A DNA stretch of 64,000 nucleotides from Devosia oryziradicis (GCF_016698645.1 NZ_CP068047.1:3073001-3137000), one strand, 5' to 3'. Counted from the stretch's first letter, positions 16,840 through 25,550 are shown. Numbers and translations are program-made. Notes: generated by a model from the letters alone, not told the origin.

Positions 16840-18093
16840 TCAGGTGTTTCCTTGCAATTTGCTGTCGAGCGCCAGCACAGCGTCCAGCAGAACGGCCGCG
16901 CCCAGCGCAATGTCGTCTGTCGCCGCGAACTCGTCCGGCGCGTGGCTGCGGCCATCGACGCAGGGCACGAAAATCATCGCAGCGCGGGTGATCCGGGCCA
17001 TCCAGGCCGTGTCATGCCCGGCACCCGATGCCATGCGCCGATGGCTGGCGCCCGCCGTTTCGCAGGCCGCGTCCAGCACCTCGAGAAGGTCGGCGTTGCA
17101 GGGGGTCGGCGGGTTGTCCGAGACGATGCGCGGCACCGAGACGGTCACACCGGTCTTTTCGGCAATGGCAGCTGCGCCGCGGTCGAGCTCATCGATGAAA
17201 CGGTCCATGTCCTCACGTTGCTCGGCGCGAGCGTCGATCAGCATACGCACCCGGGCGGGGACGACGTTGGCAGCATTGGGCGTCATCTCGAACTCGCCCA
17301 CGGTGGCAGCGAAATGGGCGTCGCCGCTGGCCAGGGCCCGGGCCAGTTCCTCCACCCCAAGGGCGATCCAGGCGGCGGTGGTCAGGGCATCCTTGCGCGA
17401 GCCCATGGGCGTCGTCCCGGCATGGTCCGCCCTGCCCTCGACGATCACTTCGATGCGCGTGATACCGGCTATGGCGGTCACGACGCCGATGTCGAGCTTG
17501 TCGTTCTGCAGCACGGGGCCCTGCTCGATATGCAGTTCGAGGAACGCCTTGATATCGTCGCGGCGGGCCGATAGCCGGGGGTCACCGCCGACCTGGGTGA
17601 TGCCGGTTTCCAGTGTCAGCCCGTCGCTGGTCCGGTCCAGCCACTCCGCCGGCCGCGTGCCGGTCATCCCCCGGCTGCCGATACAGGAGACGCCGAAGAT
17701 CGAGACTTCTTCGGCAAGGAAATCAACCACTTCCAGTGTATGCTCCAGCACCATGCCGCGGTCGCGCATGGCCCTGGCGACCTCCAGCGCGGCCACGACT
17801 CCGGCAATGCCATCGAACCGTCCGCCATCAGGGACGGTATCAGAATGGCTGCCCAGCATGATGGTGCCCAGTTCAGGGCGCGTGCCGGGAATAGTGCCGA
17901 TCAGGTTGCCGGCAGCGTCGATGCGGGTGACGGCCCCGGCATTTTGCATAGCCTTTTCAAGCCATTGGCGACCCTCAAGGAACATCGGGGTGAAGGCACG
18001 ACGCGTCCATGGCCGCCCCGGCTCGGTGATGGCCGCCAGGGCGTCGATATCGGCGGCAATGCGATCGGGGCGGATAGGCGTGTTGGGAATCAA
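16840..18093 (-). CDS. Zn-dependent N-carbamoyl-L-amino acid hydrolase
   Basis: A 417-residue M20-type amidohydrolase of the HyuC/allantoate amidohydrolase/beta-ureidopropionase family. Metal ligands are visible in GSHSDTVPDGGRFDG (H83 and D94), with a further set in the central dimerisation and catalytic regions (FLELHIEQGPVL; GRADHAGTTPMGSRKDA). The start codon is TTG at 18093, overlapping the hydantoinase TGA by three bases, which signals coupling. In this operon it should cleave N-carbamoyl-L-glutamate to L-glutamate, CO2 and ammonia, the last step of ergothioneine breakdown. Confidence 0.85.
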   Translation of the reverse strand: MIPNTPIRPDRIAADIDALAAITEPGRPWTRRAFTPMFLEGRQWLEKAMQNAGAVTRIDAAGNLIGTIPGTRPELGTIMLGSHSDTVPDGGRFDGIAGVVAALEVARAMRDRGMVLEHTLEVVDFLAEEVSIFGVSCIGSRGMTGTRPAEWLDRTSDGLTLETGITQVGGDPRLSARRDDIKAFLELHIEQGPVLQNDKLDIGVVTAIAGITRIEVIVEGRADHAGTTPMGSRKDALTTAAWIALGVEELARALASGDAHFAATVGEFEMTPNAANVVPARVRMLIDARAEQREDMDRFIDELDRGAAAIAEKTGVTVSVPRIVSDNPPTPCNADLLEVLDAACETAGASHRRMASGAGHDTAWMARITRAAMIFVPCVDGRSHAPDEFAATDDIALGAAVLLDAVLALDSKLQGNT

Positions 18094-19451
18094 GGCCTTA
18101 GCTCCGGCCTGATGAACCTTCCGGTGCCGGGTTCGGCGACATTGGTGCCGTCGAACACCTGCTGGCCGCGGAGGTAGGTCAGGCCCACGGTCCAGGGCAG
18201 TTCGATGCCATTGTAGGGCGACCAGTCCACGACGTTATGGCCGCTGGCGGCCGCGTCGTACCGGACAGGGCGGGAGAAAAGCACTGTGATATCAGCATCT
18301 TTGCCTGCGGTAAGCGCGCCCTTGCTGTGATCGAGGCGGAAATGGCGGGCCGGATTTTCCGCCATCAGCCTGGCGGCCCAGGTGAGCGGAATATCGCGCT
18401 GAAGCGCACCCATCACGAAGAGCGGCACCATGACTTCGAGGCCGGGAACGCCGGAAGCATTGGCAAGCATGCTTGGAGAATTCTTGCGGTTTTCTGACCA
18501 GCTGACGTGATCGGTGCTGACCATCGTCACATTGCCGGCCCGGACATGCTCCCAGAGCTTTTCGACTTCGGCACGCGGGCGGATCGGCGGGTTGATCTTG
18601 GCCTTGCCGCCGAGCCGGGCGACGTCGTTTTCCTCGTCCAGCGTCAGGTAGTGGATGCAGCACTCGATGGTGGCGGCGTAGCCCTGGTCACGATAGGTGC
18701 GGGCGATTTCGTAGCCGCGGCCGAGCGAGCAATGGACGACATGGGCGGGGCAGCCGGTCTGGGCGCCGGTTTCGTAGATTTGCAGCGAGGCCAGCAGTTC
18801 GGTCAGCGGGGGGCGGCTCAGGGCATGGGCGCGGTAGTCGGTGATGCCAGCGGCCTCGACCTTGGCCATGGCGGCGCGAACCATCTCGTCGTCCTCGTTG
18901 TGGACGCCGGCGGTCAGCCCGGTCCTGGCGACCGCGGCGAAGCACTCTTCCAGCAAAGCGGGCGGGATGCGCGGAAAGCGGATCGGGTCGGTACCGAACG
19001 TCGAGAACTTGAAGGCGGCGACACCGGCCTCGGCCTGCTCGGCAATGCGGGCGGCGCCTTCCTGGGGGTTGATGGTGCCATAAAGGGCGAAATCGACGCG
19101 GGCTTGTGGCTCCGCATGGGCGACCTTGATGCGAACAGCCTCGGCCGAGCAGACGAGGTTGCCCTCGTCATAGGGCATGTCGACGATGGTGGTGACGCCA
19201 CCTGCCGCGGCCGAGCGGGTCGACCAGATGAAATCTTCCTGATTCTTCTGGCTGAGCGAATGGGTCTGGGCATCGATGGCGCCGGGGAGGATCAGGGCAT
19301 TGCCGAGGGCGTGGCGGCCGCGGGCAGATGGGGCGGTGCCTTCGCCGACGTGATCTATCTTGCCCTCGCGAACGGCAAGGTAGCCGTTTTCGACGATGCG
19401 GTCTGGCAGCACGACGGTGCCGGAGAGAACGAGATCGAAATCGGACATCAT
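18090..19451 (-). CDS. Hydantoinase/allantoinase-type cyclic amidohydrolase
   Basis: A 453-residue dihydroorotase-superfamily enzyme. The family metal set is present as K148 (AAFKFSTFG, the carboxylated Lys), H184 (GVHNEDD), H240 (VVHCSL) and D314 (STDHVSW). The first His of the usual DxHxH motif is replaced: the text reads IDAQTHS, with Q62 and H64. The likely reaction is opening of hydantoin-5-propionate to N-carbamoyl-glutamate. It overlaps the carbamoylase gene and follows the ABC transporter genes. A dihydroorotase or allantoinase role is less likely because neighbouring genes fit ergothioneine breakdown. Confidence 0.82.
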   Translation of the reverse strand: MMSDFDLVLSGTVVLPDRIVENGYLAVREGKIDHVGEGTAPSARGRHALGNALILPGAIDAQTHSLSQKNQEDFIWSTRSAAAGGVTTIVDMPYDEGNLVCSAEAVRIKVAHAEPQARVDFALYGTINPQEGAARIAEQAEAGVAAFKFSTFGTDPIRFPRIPPALLEECFAAVARTGLTAGVHNEDDEMVRAAMAKVEAAGITDYRAHALSRPPLTELLASLQIYETGAQTGCPAHVVHCSLGRGYEIARTYRDQGYAATIECCIHYLTLDEENDVARLGGKAKINPPIRPRAEVEKLWEHVRAGNVTMVSTDHVSWSENRKNSPSMLANASGVPGLEVMVPLFVMGALQRDIPLTWAARLMAENPARHFRLDHSKGALTAGKDADITVLFSRPVRYDAAASGHNVVDWSPYNGIELPWTVGLTYLRGQQVFDGTNVAEPGTGRFIRPELRP

Positions 19452-19496
19452 AAGACTCTCAACATACGCAGTGTCATTCCGGCGAAGGCCGGCTCC

Positions 19497-20249
19497 TCAC
19501 CCCGCTGCTCTCCCCAATTGCCCGGTGCGAGCCATCAGCCAGCGCTCCAGGGCCGAGAGGGCATCATAGATCAGCACGGCCAGAACGCCGACAATAAGGC
19601 CGCCCTGGAGAACGAAGGCGGTATTGCTTGAGAGCAGGCCGGCAATGATGACCTCGCCCAGCGTGCGGGCCGCTACCGTCGAGCCAATGGTGGCGGTGGC
19701 CAGCGAGATGACTACCGACAGCCTGATGCCGGCCAGGATGACCGGCAGCGCCAGCGGCAGCTCCACCTTGACCAGCCGCTGCCAGCCGGTCATGCCGACG
19801 CCCTTGGCCGCATCGGTGACCGCCGGCGGCAGATTGCCGAGGCCGGTCAGCGTGTTTTCGAAAATGGGCAGGAGGCCATAGAGGAACAGCGCGACCAGCG
19901 TTGGCGCCGTACCGAAGCCAAGCATTGGCACAGCTAGAGCCAGGACCGCCACGGGTGGAAAAGTCTGGCCCACATTGGCCAGCGAGCGCGAGAGCAGCAG
20001 GAACTCGGCGCCGAACGGTCGGGTGACGATAATGGCCAGGCCGACGGCAATCACCGTCGAAGCCAAGGTCGCGGCCAGGACGATGGCCAGATGGTTGAGC
20101 GTGATGTCGAGCAGGCTGCCCTGGTTGTAGATTGCAGGCTGCCCGTTCTTGGTGAAGATACCGAAGAACCCGGCAAACAGCTCCGGGTTGACCAGGAACA
20201 GCATGAGGATGACGAGTGCCGCCAGCCTGATGAGATTGCCCGCGGTCAT
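19497..20249 (-). CDS. Opu-type ABC transporter permease 2
   Basis: A 250-residue inner-membrane permease with about five or six hydrophobic segments, belonging to the glycine betaine/osmoprotectant (OpuB/OpuC, YehW/Y) family. The cytoplasmic EAA-like loop is AAKGVGMTGWQRLVKVELPLALPVILAGIR, compare the matching loop of permease 1 at 21178 (ARGMGMTGTQRLAQVELPLAF). Its ATG overlaps the end of the ATPase gene by four bases. The substrate is inferred from the operon to be ergothioneine, a trimethylated betaine. Confidence 0.88.
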   Translation of the reverse strand: MTAGNLIRLAALVILMLFLVNPELFAGFFGIFTKNGQPAIYNQGSLLDITLNHLAIVLAATLASTVIAVGLAIIVTRPFGAEFLLLSRSLANVGQTFPPVAVLALAVPMLGFGTAPTLVALFLYGLLPIFENTLTGLGNLPPAVTDAAKGVGMTGWQRLVKVELPLALPVILAGIRLSVVISLATATIGSTVAARTLGEVIIAGLLSSNTAFVLQGGLIVGVLAVLIYDALSALERWLMARTGQLGRAAG

Positions 20250-21181
20250 TGCGGTCGCGCCGCCAGCCGGCTGAGGGCGTCGAGCGTCACCTGGCCGATG
20301 ATCTGGCCATCGCGCCGCACCGGAAGCGCCGGCCGGCCCGACCAGAGCAGTTCGGCGTAGGCATCGCGCAGCGAGGCGCTGGCTTCGATAGGCTCGCCGG
20401 ACACCTCACCAGCTTCAATGTGATCAGCGACCTTGGCCAGCGACAAGAGCCGGAACGGGCGCTCGCTGCTGCCGATCAGTTCAGCCACGAAGGGCGTCGC
20501 CGGATTGGCGATGATCTCGGCCGGCTTGGCAAATTGCAGCAGCTTGCCCTTGTCCATCACGGCGATCTTGTCGCCCAGGTGAATGGCCTCTTCCATGTCG
20601 TGGGTCACCAGCACGATCGTCGTGCCCATCTTGCACTGGATGGCCAGCAGGTCCTCCTGCGCCTTGGCGCGGATCACCGGATCGAGCGCGCCATAGGGCT
20701 CGTCCATCAGCAGGATATTTGGCGATGCCGCCAGGGCGCGCGCCACACCGACGCGCTGCTGCTGGCCGCCCGAGAGCTCATGTGGCAGTCGATCACGGAA
20801 CTGGCCCGGATCGAGCTGGAACAGGCTCAGCAGTTCGTCGACGCGGGCGGCGATTTTGGCCTTGTCCCAGCCGAGCAGCTTGGGCACCGTTGCGATATTC
20901 TGCCCGACGCTGCGATGGGGAAACAGGCCGTGGCCCTGAATGGCATAGCCGATGCGGCGGCGCAGCTCATAGGCAGGGATGCCCGCAATGTCCTCGCCGT
21001 CGATGCGGATATGGCCCGAAGTCGGCTCCACCAGCTTGTTGATCATGCGCATCAGCGTGGTCTTGCCCGAGCCCGACGTGCCGACAATCACGCAGATCGT
21101 GCGGGGTTCGATGGTCAGGGTCACGCGATCGACTACGGCCGTGCCGTTGTAAGTCTTGGTGATGTCGTCGATCTCGATCAT
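20246..21181 (-). CDS. Opu-type ABC transporter ATPase with CBS region
   Basis: A 311-residue ATPase. Walker A is GTSGSGKTT, the signature is LSGGQQQRVGVARALA and Walker B is ILLMDEPYGALD. A C-terminal extension of about 70 residues (from GEVSGEPIEASASLRDAY) looks like a CBS domain, as in OpuCA-type proteins. Both neighbouring permease genes overlap it by 4 bases, so the three are co-translated. The known bacterial ergothioneine importer EgtUV also uses an OpuCA-like ATPase. Confidence 0.9.
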   Translation of the reverse strand: MIEIDDITKTYNGTAVVDRVTLTIEPRTICVIVGTSGSGKTTLMRMINKLVEPTSGHIRIDGEDIAGIPAYELRRRIGYAIQGHGLFPHRSVGQNIATVPKLLGWDKAKIAARVDELLSLFQLDPGQFRDRLPHELSGGQQQRVGVARALAASPNILLMDEPYGALDPVIRAKAQEDLLAIQCKMGTTIVLVTHDMEEAIHLGDKIAVMDKGKLLQFAKPAEIIANPATPFVAELIGSSERPFRLLSLAKVADHIEAGEVSGEPIEASASLRDAYAELLWSGRPALPVRRDGQIIGQVTLDALSRLAARPQ

Positions 21182-22371
21182 GGGCTGCGCCCCCCGCGCG
21201 AAGTCATCTCCACCAAGGCATCGAGCACCACGGCGGCAGCAAAGGCCAGGGCCACGGTCGGGACCGCGCCCAGCAGCACCAGGTCCATGGCCGTCTGGCC
21301 GATGCCCTGGAACACGAAGACACCAAAGCCACCGCCGCCGATCAGCGCGGCAATGGTGGCGAGGCCGATATTCTGCACCAGGACGATGCGGATGCCGGTG
21401 AGGATGACGGGAAAGGCCAGCGGCAGTTCAACCTGAGCCAGCCGCTGCGTGCCGGTCATGCCCATGCCCCTGGCGGCGTCCACTGCCGCGGGCGAAACGC
21501 TTTGGAGACCCACGACCGTGTTGGACACGATCGGCAGCAGCGAATAGGCAAAGAGGGCGACCATGGCCGGTGCCGCGCCGATCCCCGAAATACCGATGGC
21601 CGAAGCGCCCGGCACGTTGGCCGCGACCCAGGCGAGAGGAGCTATGAGGAGGCCGAACAGCGCGATGGAGGGGATGGTCTGGACGATATTGAGCACGTTC
21701 AGGACGGCGGCGCGCAATGGCCTTACCTTGTAGCACACGATGCCCAGGGGCACGCCGACGACGGTGGCGATCGCCACCGAGCCGAAGGCCAATGCCAGAT
21801 GGGTGCGCGCTTCGGCCCAGAAGGCGGGCGCGCGGGTGGCATATTCCTTGAGGATCGAAAGGTCGTTCCAGTTGCCGCTCCACAGCAGGATACCGGCGGC
21901 AATGCCGACGGCGAGCAGGATACCGATGCGGATCAGCGGCGCCAGATGCAGGCGGGTCAGGGCATCGGTCACCAGGAGGGCAAAGGCGAAGACCAGCAGC
22001 CAAAACCCAGCTCCGGGGGAGACGCGGGCAAAGGTATCGCCCTCGGGGGTGAGATAGAAGCCGGCCCAGCCGACGGAAACGAAGAGCACTGCCAGCACCA
22101 GGAAGCCGGAAACGAGCTTTGCCACGACCGGGAAGCGCAGCAGCGCGGTGACGAAGCCTACCACTAGCACGCCGATCATGAGGCCGGAGGCGAAGCCGGG
22201 GAGTGCGTCGAGCAGCGAGCGAGGCTCTCCCAGCACGATGCGATTGGCGCGGAACAAGGCAAAGGGCAGCGCGGCCCCCGCGGCAGCGATAAGTGCGATC
22301 AACACGCCGAGCTTGTCGAGGGCGAGCCAGCCGGGACGGTCTGCCGAGGTCGTCGTATCGGCGATGCTCAT
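21178..22371 (-). CDS. Opu-type ABC transporter permease 1 (long)
   Basis: A 397-residue permease starting at the ATG at 22371, preceded by GGAG. It is longer than its partner: about five extra hydrophobic segments occupy residues 15-180 before the transport core, whose loop reads ARGMGMTGTQRLAQVELPLAF. Such long YehY-like permeases pair with short YehW-like ones in two-permease osmoprotectant importers. It lies between the binding-protein gene and the ATPase gene. Substrate inferred from context. Confidence 0.88.
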   Translation of the reverse strand: MSIADTTTSADRPGWLALDKLGVLIALIAAAGAALPFALFRANRIVLGEPRSLLDALPGFASGLMIGVLVVGFVTALLRFPVVAKLVSGFLVLAVLFVSVGWAGFYLTPEGDTFARVSPGAGFWLLVFAFALLVTDALTRLHLAPLIRIGILLAVGIAAGILLWSGNWNDLSILKEYATRAPAFWAEARTHLALAFGSVAIATVVGVPLGIVCYKVRPLRAAVLNVLNIVQTIPSIALFGLLIAPLAWVAANVPGASAIGISGIGAAPAMVALFAYSLLPIVSNTVVGLQSVSPAAVDAARGMGMTGTQRLAQVELPLAFPVILTGIRIVLVQNIGLATIAALIGGGGFGVFVFQGIGQTAMDLVLLGAVPTVALAFAAAVVLDALVEMTSRGGRSP

Positions 22372-22414
22372 GCTGGCTCCGGGTTTGGTCACTGGCATCG
22401 CTGGAGGAGGATGG

Positions 22415-22537
22415 ACCCCTCACCCTACCCTCTCCCCGGAGGGGCGAGGGTTTCAGATCCGTGCTTGTGGCAATATTTCGCCACAAGCGCTGCGCAGGCT
22501 CCCTCGCCCCTCCGGGGAGAGGGTTGGGGTGAGGGGT
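22415..22537. repeat. Palindromic repeat, family B, copy 1
   Basis: A long inverted repeat in the gap between the binding-protein gene and permease 1. The left arm ACCCCTCACCCTACCCTCTC and CCCGGAGGGGCGAGGG is mirrored by CCCTCGCCCCTCCGGGGAGA and GGGTTGGGGTGAGGGGT on the right. Related elements occur at 26584, 29228, 41629, 54685 and 61057. Here it could trim expression between the binding protein and membrane genes. Confidence 0.8.
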
Positions 22538-22556
22538 CTACCCCCACCCCGTCAGC

Positions 22557-23468
22557 TTACTTCAAAAAGCCGCCCTTGGTCAGGTAGTCGGTTGCCACGG
22601 CGGCTGCAGCTTCGCCGCCGACCTGGACGCGGCCATTGAGGTCCTGCAGCACTTCGAGGGTCAGGCCTTCAAACACCGGCTTGAGCAGCTCTTCGATCTG
22701 CGGGTATTCGGCCAGCACTTCCTCGCGGATGATCGGGGCGGGCTGATAGACCGGCTGCACGCCCTTGTCGTCTTCGAGCACCTTGAGGCCCGAAGGCGCG
22801 ATGCCGCCATCGGTGCCATAGACCATGGCGGCGTTAACGCCGTTGGTCTGCTGGGCAGCAGCAGCGATCGTCGCGGCCGTGTCACCGCCGCTCAGAGTCA
22901 CGAGCTGGTCTGGCTTGAGGGTGAAGCCATAGACTTCCTGGAACTTGGGCAAGGCCGCCGGCGAGTTCACGAACTCGGCGGAAGCCGCCAGCTTCACCTC
23001 GCCCCCGCCGGCAACCCAGGCACCGAATTCGGTGAAGGTATTGAGCTTGTTGGCCTCGGCCACATCGTTGCGGATGGCGACGGCCCAGGTGTTGTTGGCC
23101 GGGGACGGGGTCAGCCAGACGATCTTGTTGGCATCGAAGTCGAGCTTGGCGGCTTCGGCGTAGGCCGATTCAGCATTGTTCCACAGCGGGTCGTCCGCCT
23201 TTTCGAAGAAGAAGGCCGCATTGCCGGTATATTCGGGGTAGATGTCGATTTCGCCAGCGGTGATGGCCTCGCGCACGATGGGCGTGCCACCGAGCTGGAT
23301 GCGGTCTTCGACCGGGATGTCGTTGGCTTCGAGCACCTGCTTGATGATGTTGCCCAGCACACCGCCTTCGGTGTCGATCTTGGAGGAGACGACGACCTGG
23401 GCGCTCGCCGCGGTCATGGTGATGGCGAGTGCCGCAACGGCAGTCAGCAGCGTGGAAGTGAGGCGCAT
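22557..23468 (-). CDS. Opu-type ABC transporter substrate-binding protein
   Basis: A 303-residue periplasmic protein with a clear signal peptide (MRLTSTLLTAVAALAITMTA, cleavage near ASAQ). The start at 23468 was preferred over an upstream frame that encodes no signal. The mature N-terminus VVVSSKIDTEGGVLGNIIKQ and the block PIVREAITAGEIDIYPEYTG are typical of the OpuC/YehZ osmoprotectant-binding family, which binds quaternary amines such as glycine betaine. In this operon the natural ligand would be ergothioneine, which has the same trimethylammonium group. Confidence 0.88.
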   Translation of the reverse strand: MRLTSTLLTAVAALAITMTAASAQVVVSSKIDTEGGVLGNIIKQVLEANDIPVEDRIQLGGTPIVREAITAGEIDIYPEYTGNAAFFFEKADDPLWNNAESAYAEAAKLDFDANKIVWLTPSPANNTWAVAIRNDVAEANKLNTFTEFGAWVAGGGEVKLAASAEFVNSPAALPKFQEVYGFTLKPDQLVTLSGGDTAATIAAAAQQTNGVNAAMVYGTDGGIAPSGLKVLEDDKGVQPVYQPAPIIREEVLAEYPQIEELLKPVFEGLTLEVLQDLNGRVQVGGEAAAAVATDYLTKGGFLK

Positions 23469-23599
23469 TGATTTCTCCGTTTTCTCCGGGCTCCAAGCCC
23501 GGCTGTCCCTGTTGGGCGCATGATCGTGAAACCCGGAACCCGCTTTTCCGATCATGCCCTAGCGTAACCCTTTGGCAGAATTGGGCGAGGCTCTGGTTG

Positions 23600-25159
23600 C
23601 TAGGCGACCGGGCCCAGCGCGAAAAACTCGTCCAACTCCATAATCGTCGAGTGAGAAATTAGTTCGTTCATAAGTGCATCGGCGGCCAGTGCCTGTTCGA
23701 CGGCTTCCACCTCGGCCGATAGCGGGCGGTCCTGCCAGTATGTGTCAGCATGCTGGCGTACCAGCCGGTAGATGATGGCCGGGACATTGCCCGGCGTATC
23801 GCCCGATATATCCATGGCCTGCGCGGCCAGCATGGCTTCGAGGGCCGCCAGGCGCCGCAGGGCAAGCACCTGGCGCTCCAGCCGCTCCACGACCAGGGGC
23901 AGGAAGGCGGCCTCGTCCTCGAGGCCATCCGCCACGACCATGGAATTGGCCGAGATGGGATTGGTCATGGTCAATACGCGGGCGAAAAGCTCGCCGGCCA
24001 GCTTGATGATCGGCCCGAAGCCGGTGGCGATGGCGCCGGGCTTGACCAGGTTGACCGGCAGGTCGCGGCGGCCCCCGTTGCCCAGAAGGACGCAACGGTT
24101 GAACGAATTTCGCGCGATGTGGGCCAGCCCCAGTTGCGCGGTCTGCAAGAACACCGTGACATCGAGCGGCAGCGAACCGCCCGAGGTCAGCACCTGCCCG
24201 CCGGCAACGACGGGATTGTCATCGGTCCGCCCGGTGGCGGCCAGCAGGATTTTTCCCGCCGCGACCAGGGTTTCGAAACCGGTGGCAAAGACCTGGCTCA
24301 TCATGCGCAGGCTGAGCGGATCCTGGATATGGGTGGCGTTGGGCCAGTCCCAACCCTTGGCGTTGAAATAGAGCCAGGCGCCGATCCCTGCTTCGCGTTC
24401 GGTGCCGACATGGGCTACGGCCTTCCACGGATCGCGCGACGCGCCCAGGGCGCCTGCCGTGGTGAGGCCGGTCGCCAGCATGACCCTGACCGCGCCAGCG
24501 GCGTCGCGGATTGCATTGGCGGCGGCGGCGTAACCCACCGCATTGGTCGAAATCGAGGCCAGGCTGTCGCGCGGAGCCAGGCGGAATGCCTTGAGCCCGG
24601 CGGCGGCCAGGGCATCGCCGGCCGGTTGGCGTCGGCCATCGAACATGGCCTCCCCTGCCCCGGTCAATACGGCGCCGATCTGCCCCATCAGGCCGATATC
24701 GGCGCAGCCGATGGAGCCCGTGCGGCGCACGACGGGCACGACGTCGGCCGAGAGCAGCGCAAGGTAGGCATCCACCAGATCGGTGGTGCAGCCGACGCGA
24801 CCGGTCAGCGCCATGTTGACCCGGATGGCCATGGCAATGCGCACGATCTCGCTGGAAAAAGCGTCGCCCGTACCGAAATGATGCGCCCGCACCAGGCCCA
24901 TATTGAAGGCATCGAGCTGGTCATCGGTCCATTCGATGTCCTTCATGGCGCCAACGCCGGTGGTCGAGCCGTAGACCGGCTGGTGATGGGCGATGGCGTC
25001 CTCGACCACACCGCGCGCCTGGGCCACGCGCACCAATGCATCGGCATCGGCGACCAGACGCGCCTTGCGCGCGCCGATGCGGGCGATGTCGGCGAAGCTC
25101 AGCGGCTTGCCGCTGAGGGTGATGGGCGCGCCACGCATGGTCATGGTCAGATCGTTCAT
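23600..25159 (-). CDS. HutH-like lyase without MIO triad, probable ergothionase
   Basis: A 519-residue member of the histidine/phenylalanine ammonia-lyase family. The N-terminal tyrosine block is VYGSTTGVG (62-70), as in YGVNTGFG of HutH. The MIO segment, normally GSVGASGDLAPL, reads GSIGCADIGLMG (148-159), so the Ala-Ser-Gly that cyclises to the MIO cofactor is Cys152-Ala153-Asp154. Ergothionase, which eliminates trimethylamine from ergothioneine to give thiourocanate, is a known relative that works without MIO. It is the first gene of the minus-strand operon, with the importer next. A histidine ammonia-lyase function is unlikely. Confidence 0.82.
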   Translation of the reverse strand: MNDLTMTMRGAPITLSGKPLSFADIARIGARKARLVADADALVRVAQARGVVEDAIAHHQPVYGSTTGVGAMKDIEWTDDQLDAFNMGLVRAHHFGTGDAFSSEIVRIAMAIRVNMALTGRVGCTTDLVDAYLALLSADVVPVVRRTGSIGCADIGLMGQIGAVLTGAGEAMFDGRRQPAGDALAAAGLKAFRLAPRDSLASISTNAVGYAAAANAIRDAAGAVRVMLATGLTTAGALGASRDPWKAVAHVGTEREAGIGAWLYFNAKGWDWPNATHIQDPLSLRMMSQVFATGFETLVAAGKILLAATGRTDDNPVVAGGQVLTSGGSLPLDVTVFLQTAQLGLAHIARNSFNRCVLLGNGGRRDLPVNLVKPGAIATGFGPIIKLAGELFARVLTMTNPISANSMVVADGLEDEAAFLPLVVERLERQVLALRRLAALEAMLAAQAMDISGDTPGNVPAIIYRLVRQHADTYWQDRPLSAEVEAVEQALAADALMNELISHSTIMELDEFFALGPVA

Positions 25160-25217
25160 GACGCCAAGCTAGCGGCCCTGTTGTCCGCAAGCAATTGGAG
25201 TCGGTGCCGGGCGCCCG

Positions 25218-25550
25218 TCACTTCATCCAGAACATGGGCACGAGGTCGACGGCGATCGGCTCGTTCTTGTCGTTGGTCGCCATCACGTCTGCCATATGGG
25301 CCCACCAGCGCTGCATGACGGCGGTATTCGGCAGGTCGGCCATGCCGTGGTCCTTGCGGCGCCACAATACGCCAAAGAGGATGTTGGTCTCTTCATCGAG
25401 GTGGATCGAATAGTCCTTCACGCCGGCCTCATGCAGCAGGTCGACCAGCTCGGGGAAAATCTCGTCATGGCGCTTCCGGTATTCGGCGGCCATGCCCGGA
25501 TTGAGCTGCATCTTGAAGGCGTGTTTCTCGTAGCCGCCATCCTCGATCAT
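25218..25550 (-). CDS. rhaM: L-rhamnose mutarotase
   Basis: A 110-residue protein of the RhaM (rhizobial RhaU) family, which interconverts alpha and beta L-rhamnose. The conserved features are the early [10 protein letters not shown], the HDEI(F)PEL segment, [13 protein letters not shown] and the C-terminal WWAHMADVM. The ATG at 25550 overlaps the rhaQ stop in ATGA, so it is translated with the transporter. In rhizobia a kinase gene (rhaK) usually comes next; here the ergothionase-like gene follows 58 bases later. Confidence 0.92.
   Translation of the reverse strand: MIEDGGYEKHAFKMQLNPGMAAEYRKRHDEIFPELVDLLHEAGVKDYSIHLDEETNILFGVLWRRKDHGMADLPNTAVMQRWWAHMADVMATNDKNEPIAVDLVPMFWMK

Noticed and set aside
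13747..25159. Reading the operon as histidine utilisation (hutH, hutU)
   Set aside because: The MIO triad is missing in the lyase, the urocanase loops differ, hutI/hutG/hutF are absent, and the accompanying enzymes act on hydantoins and carbamoyl amino acids.
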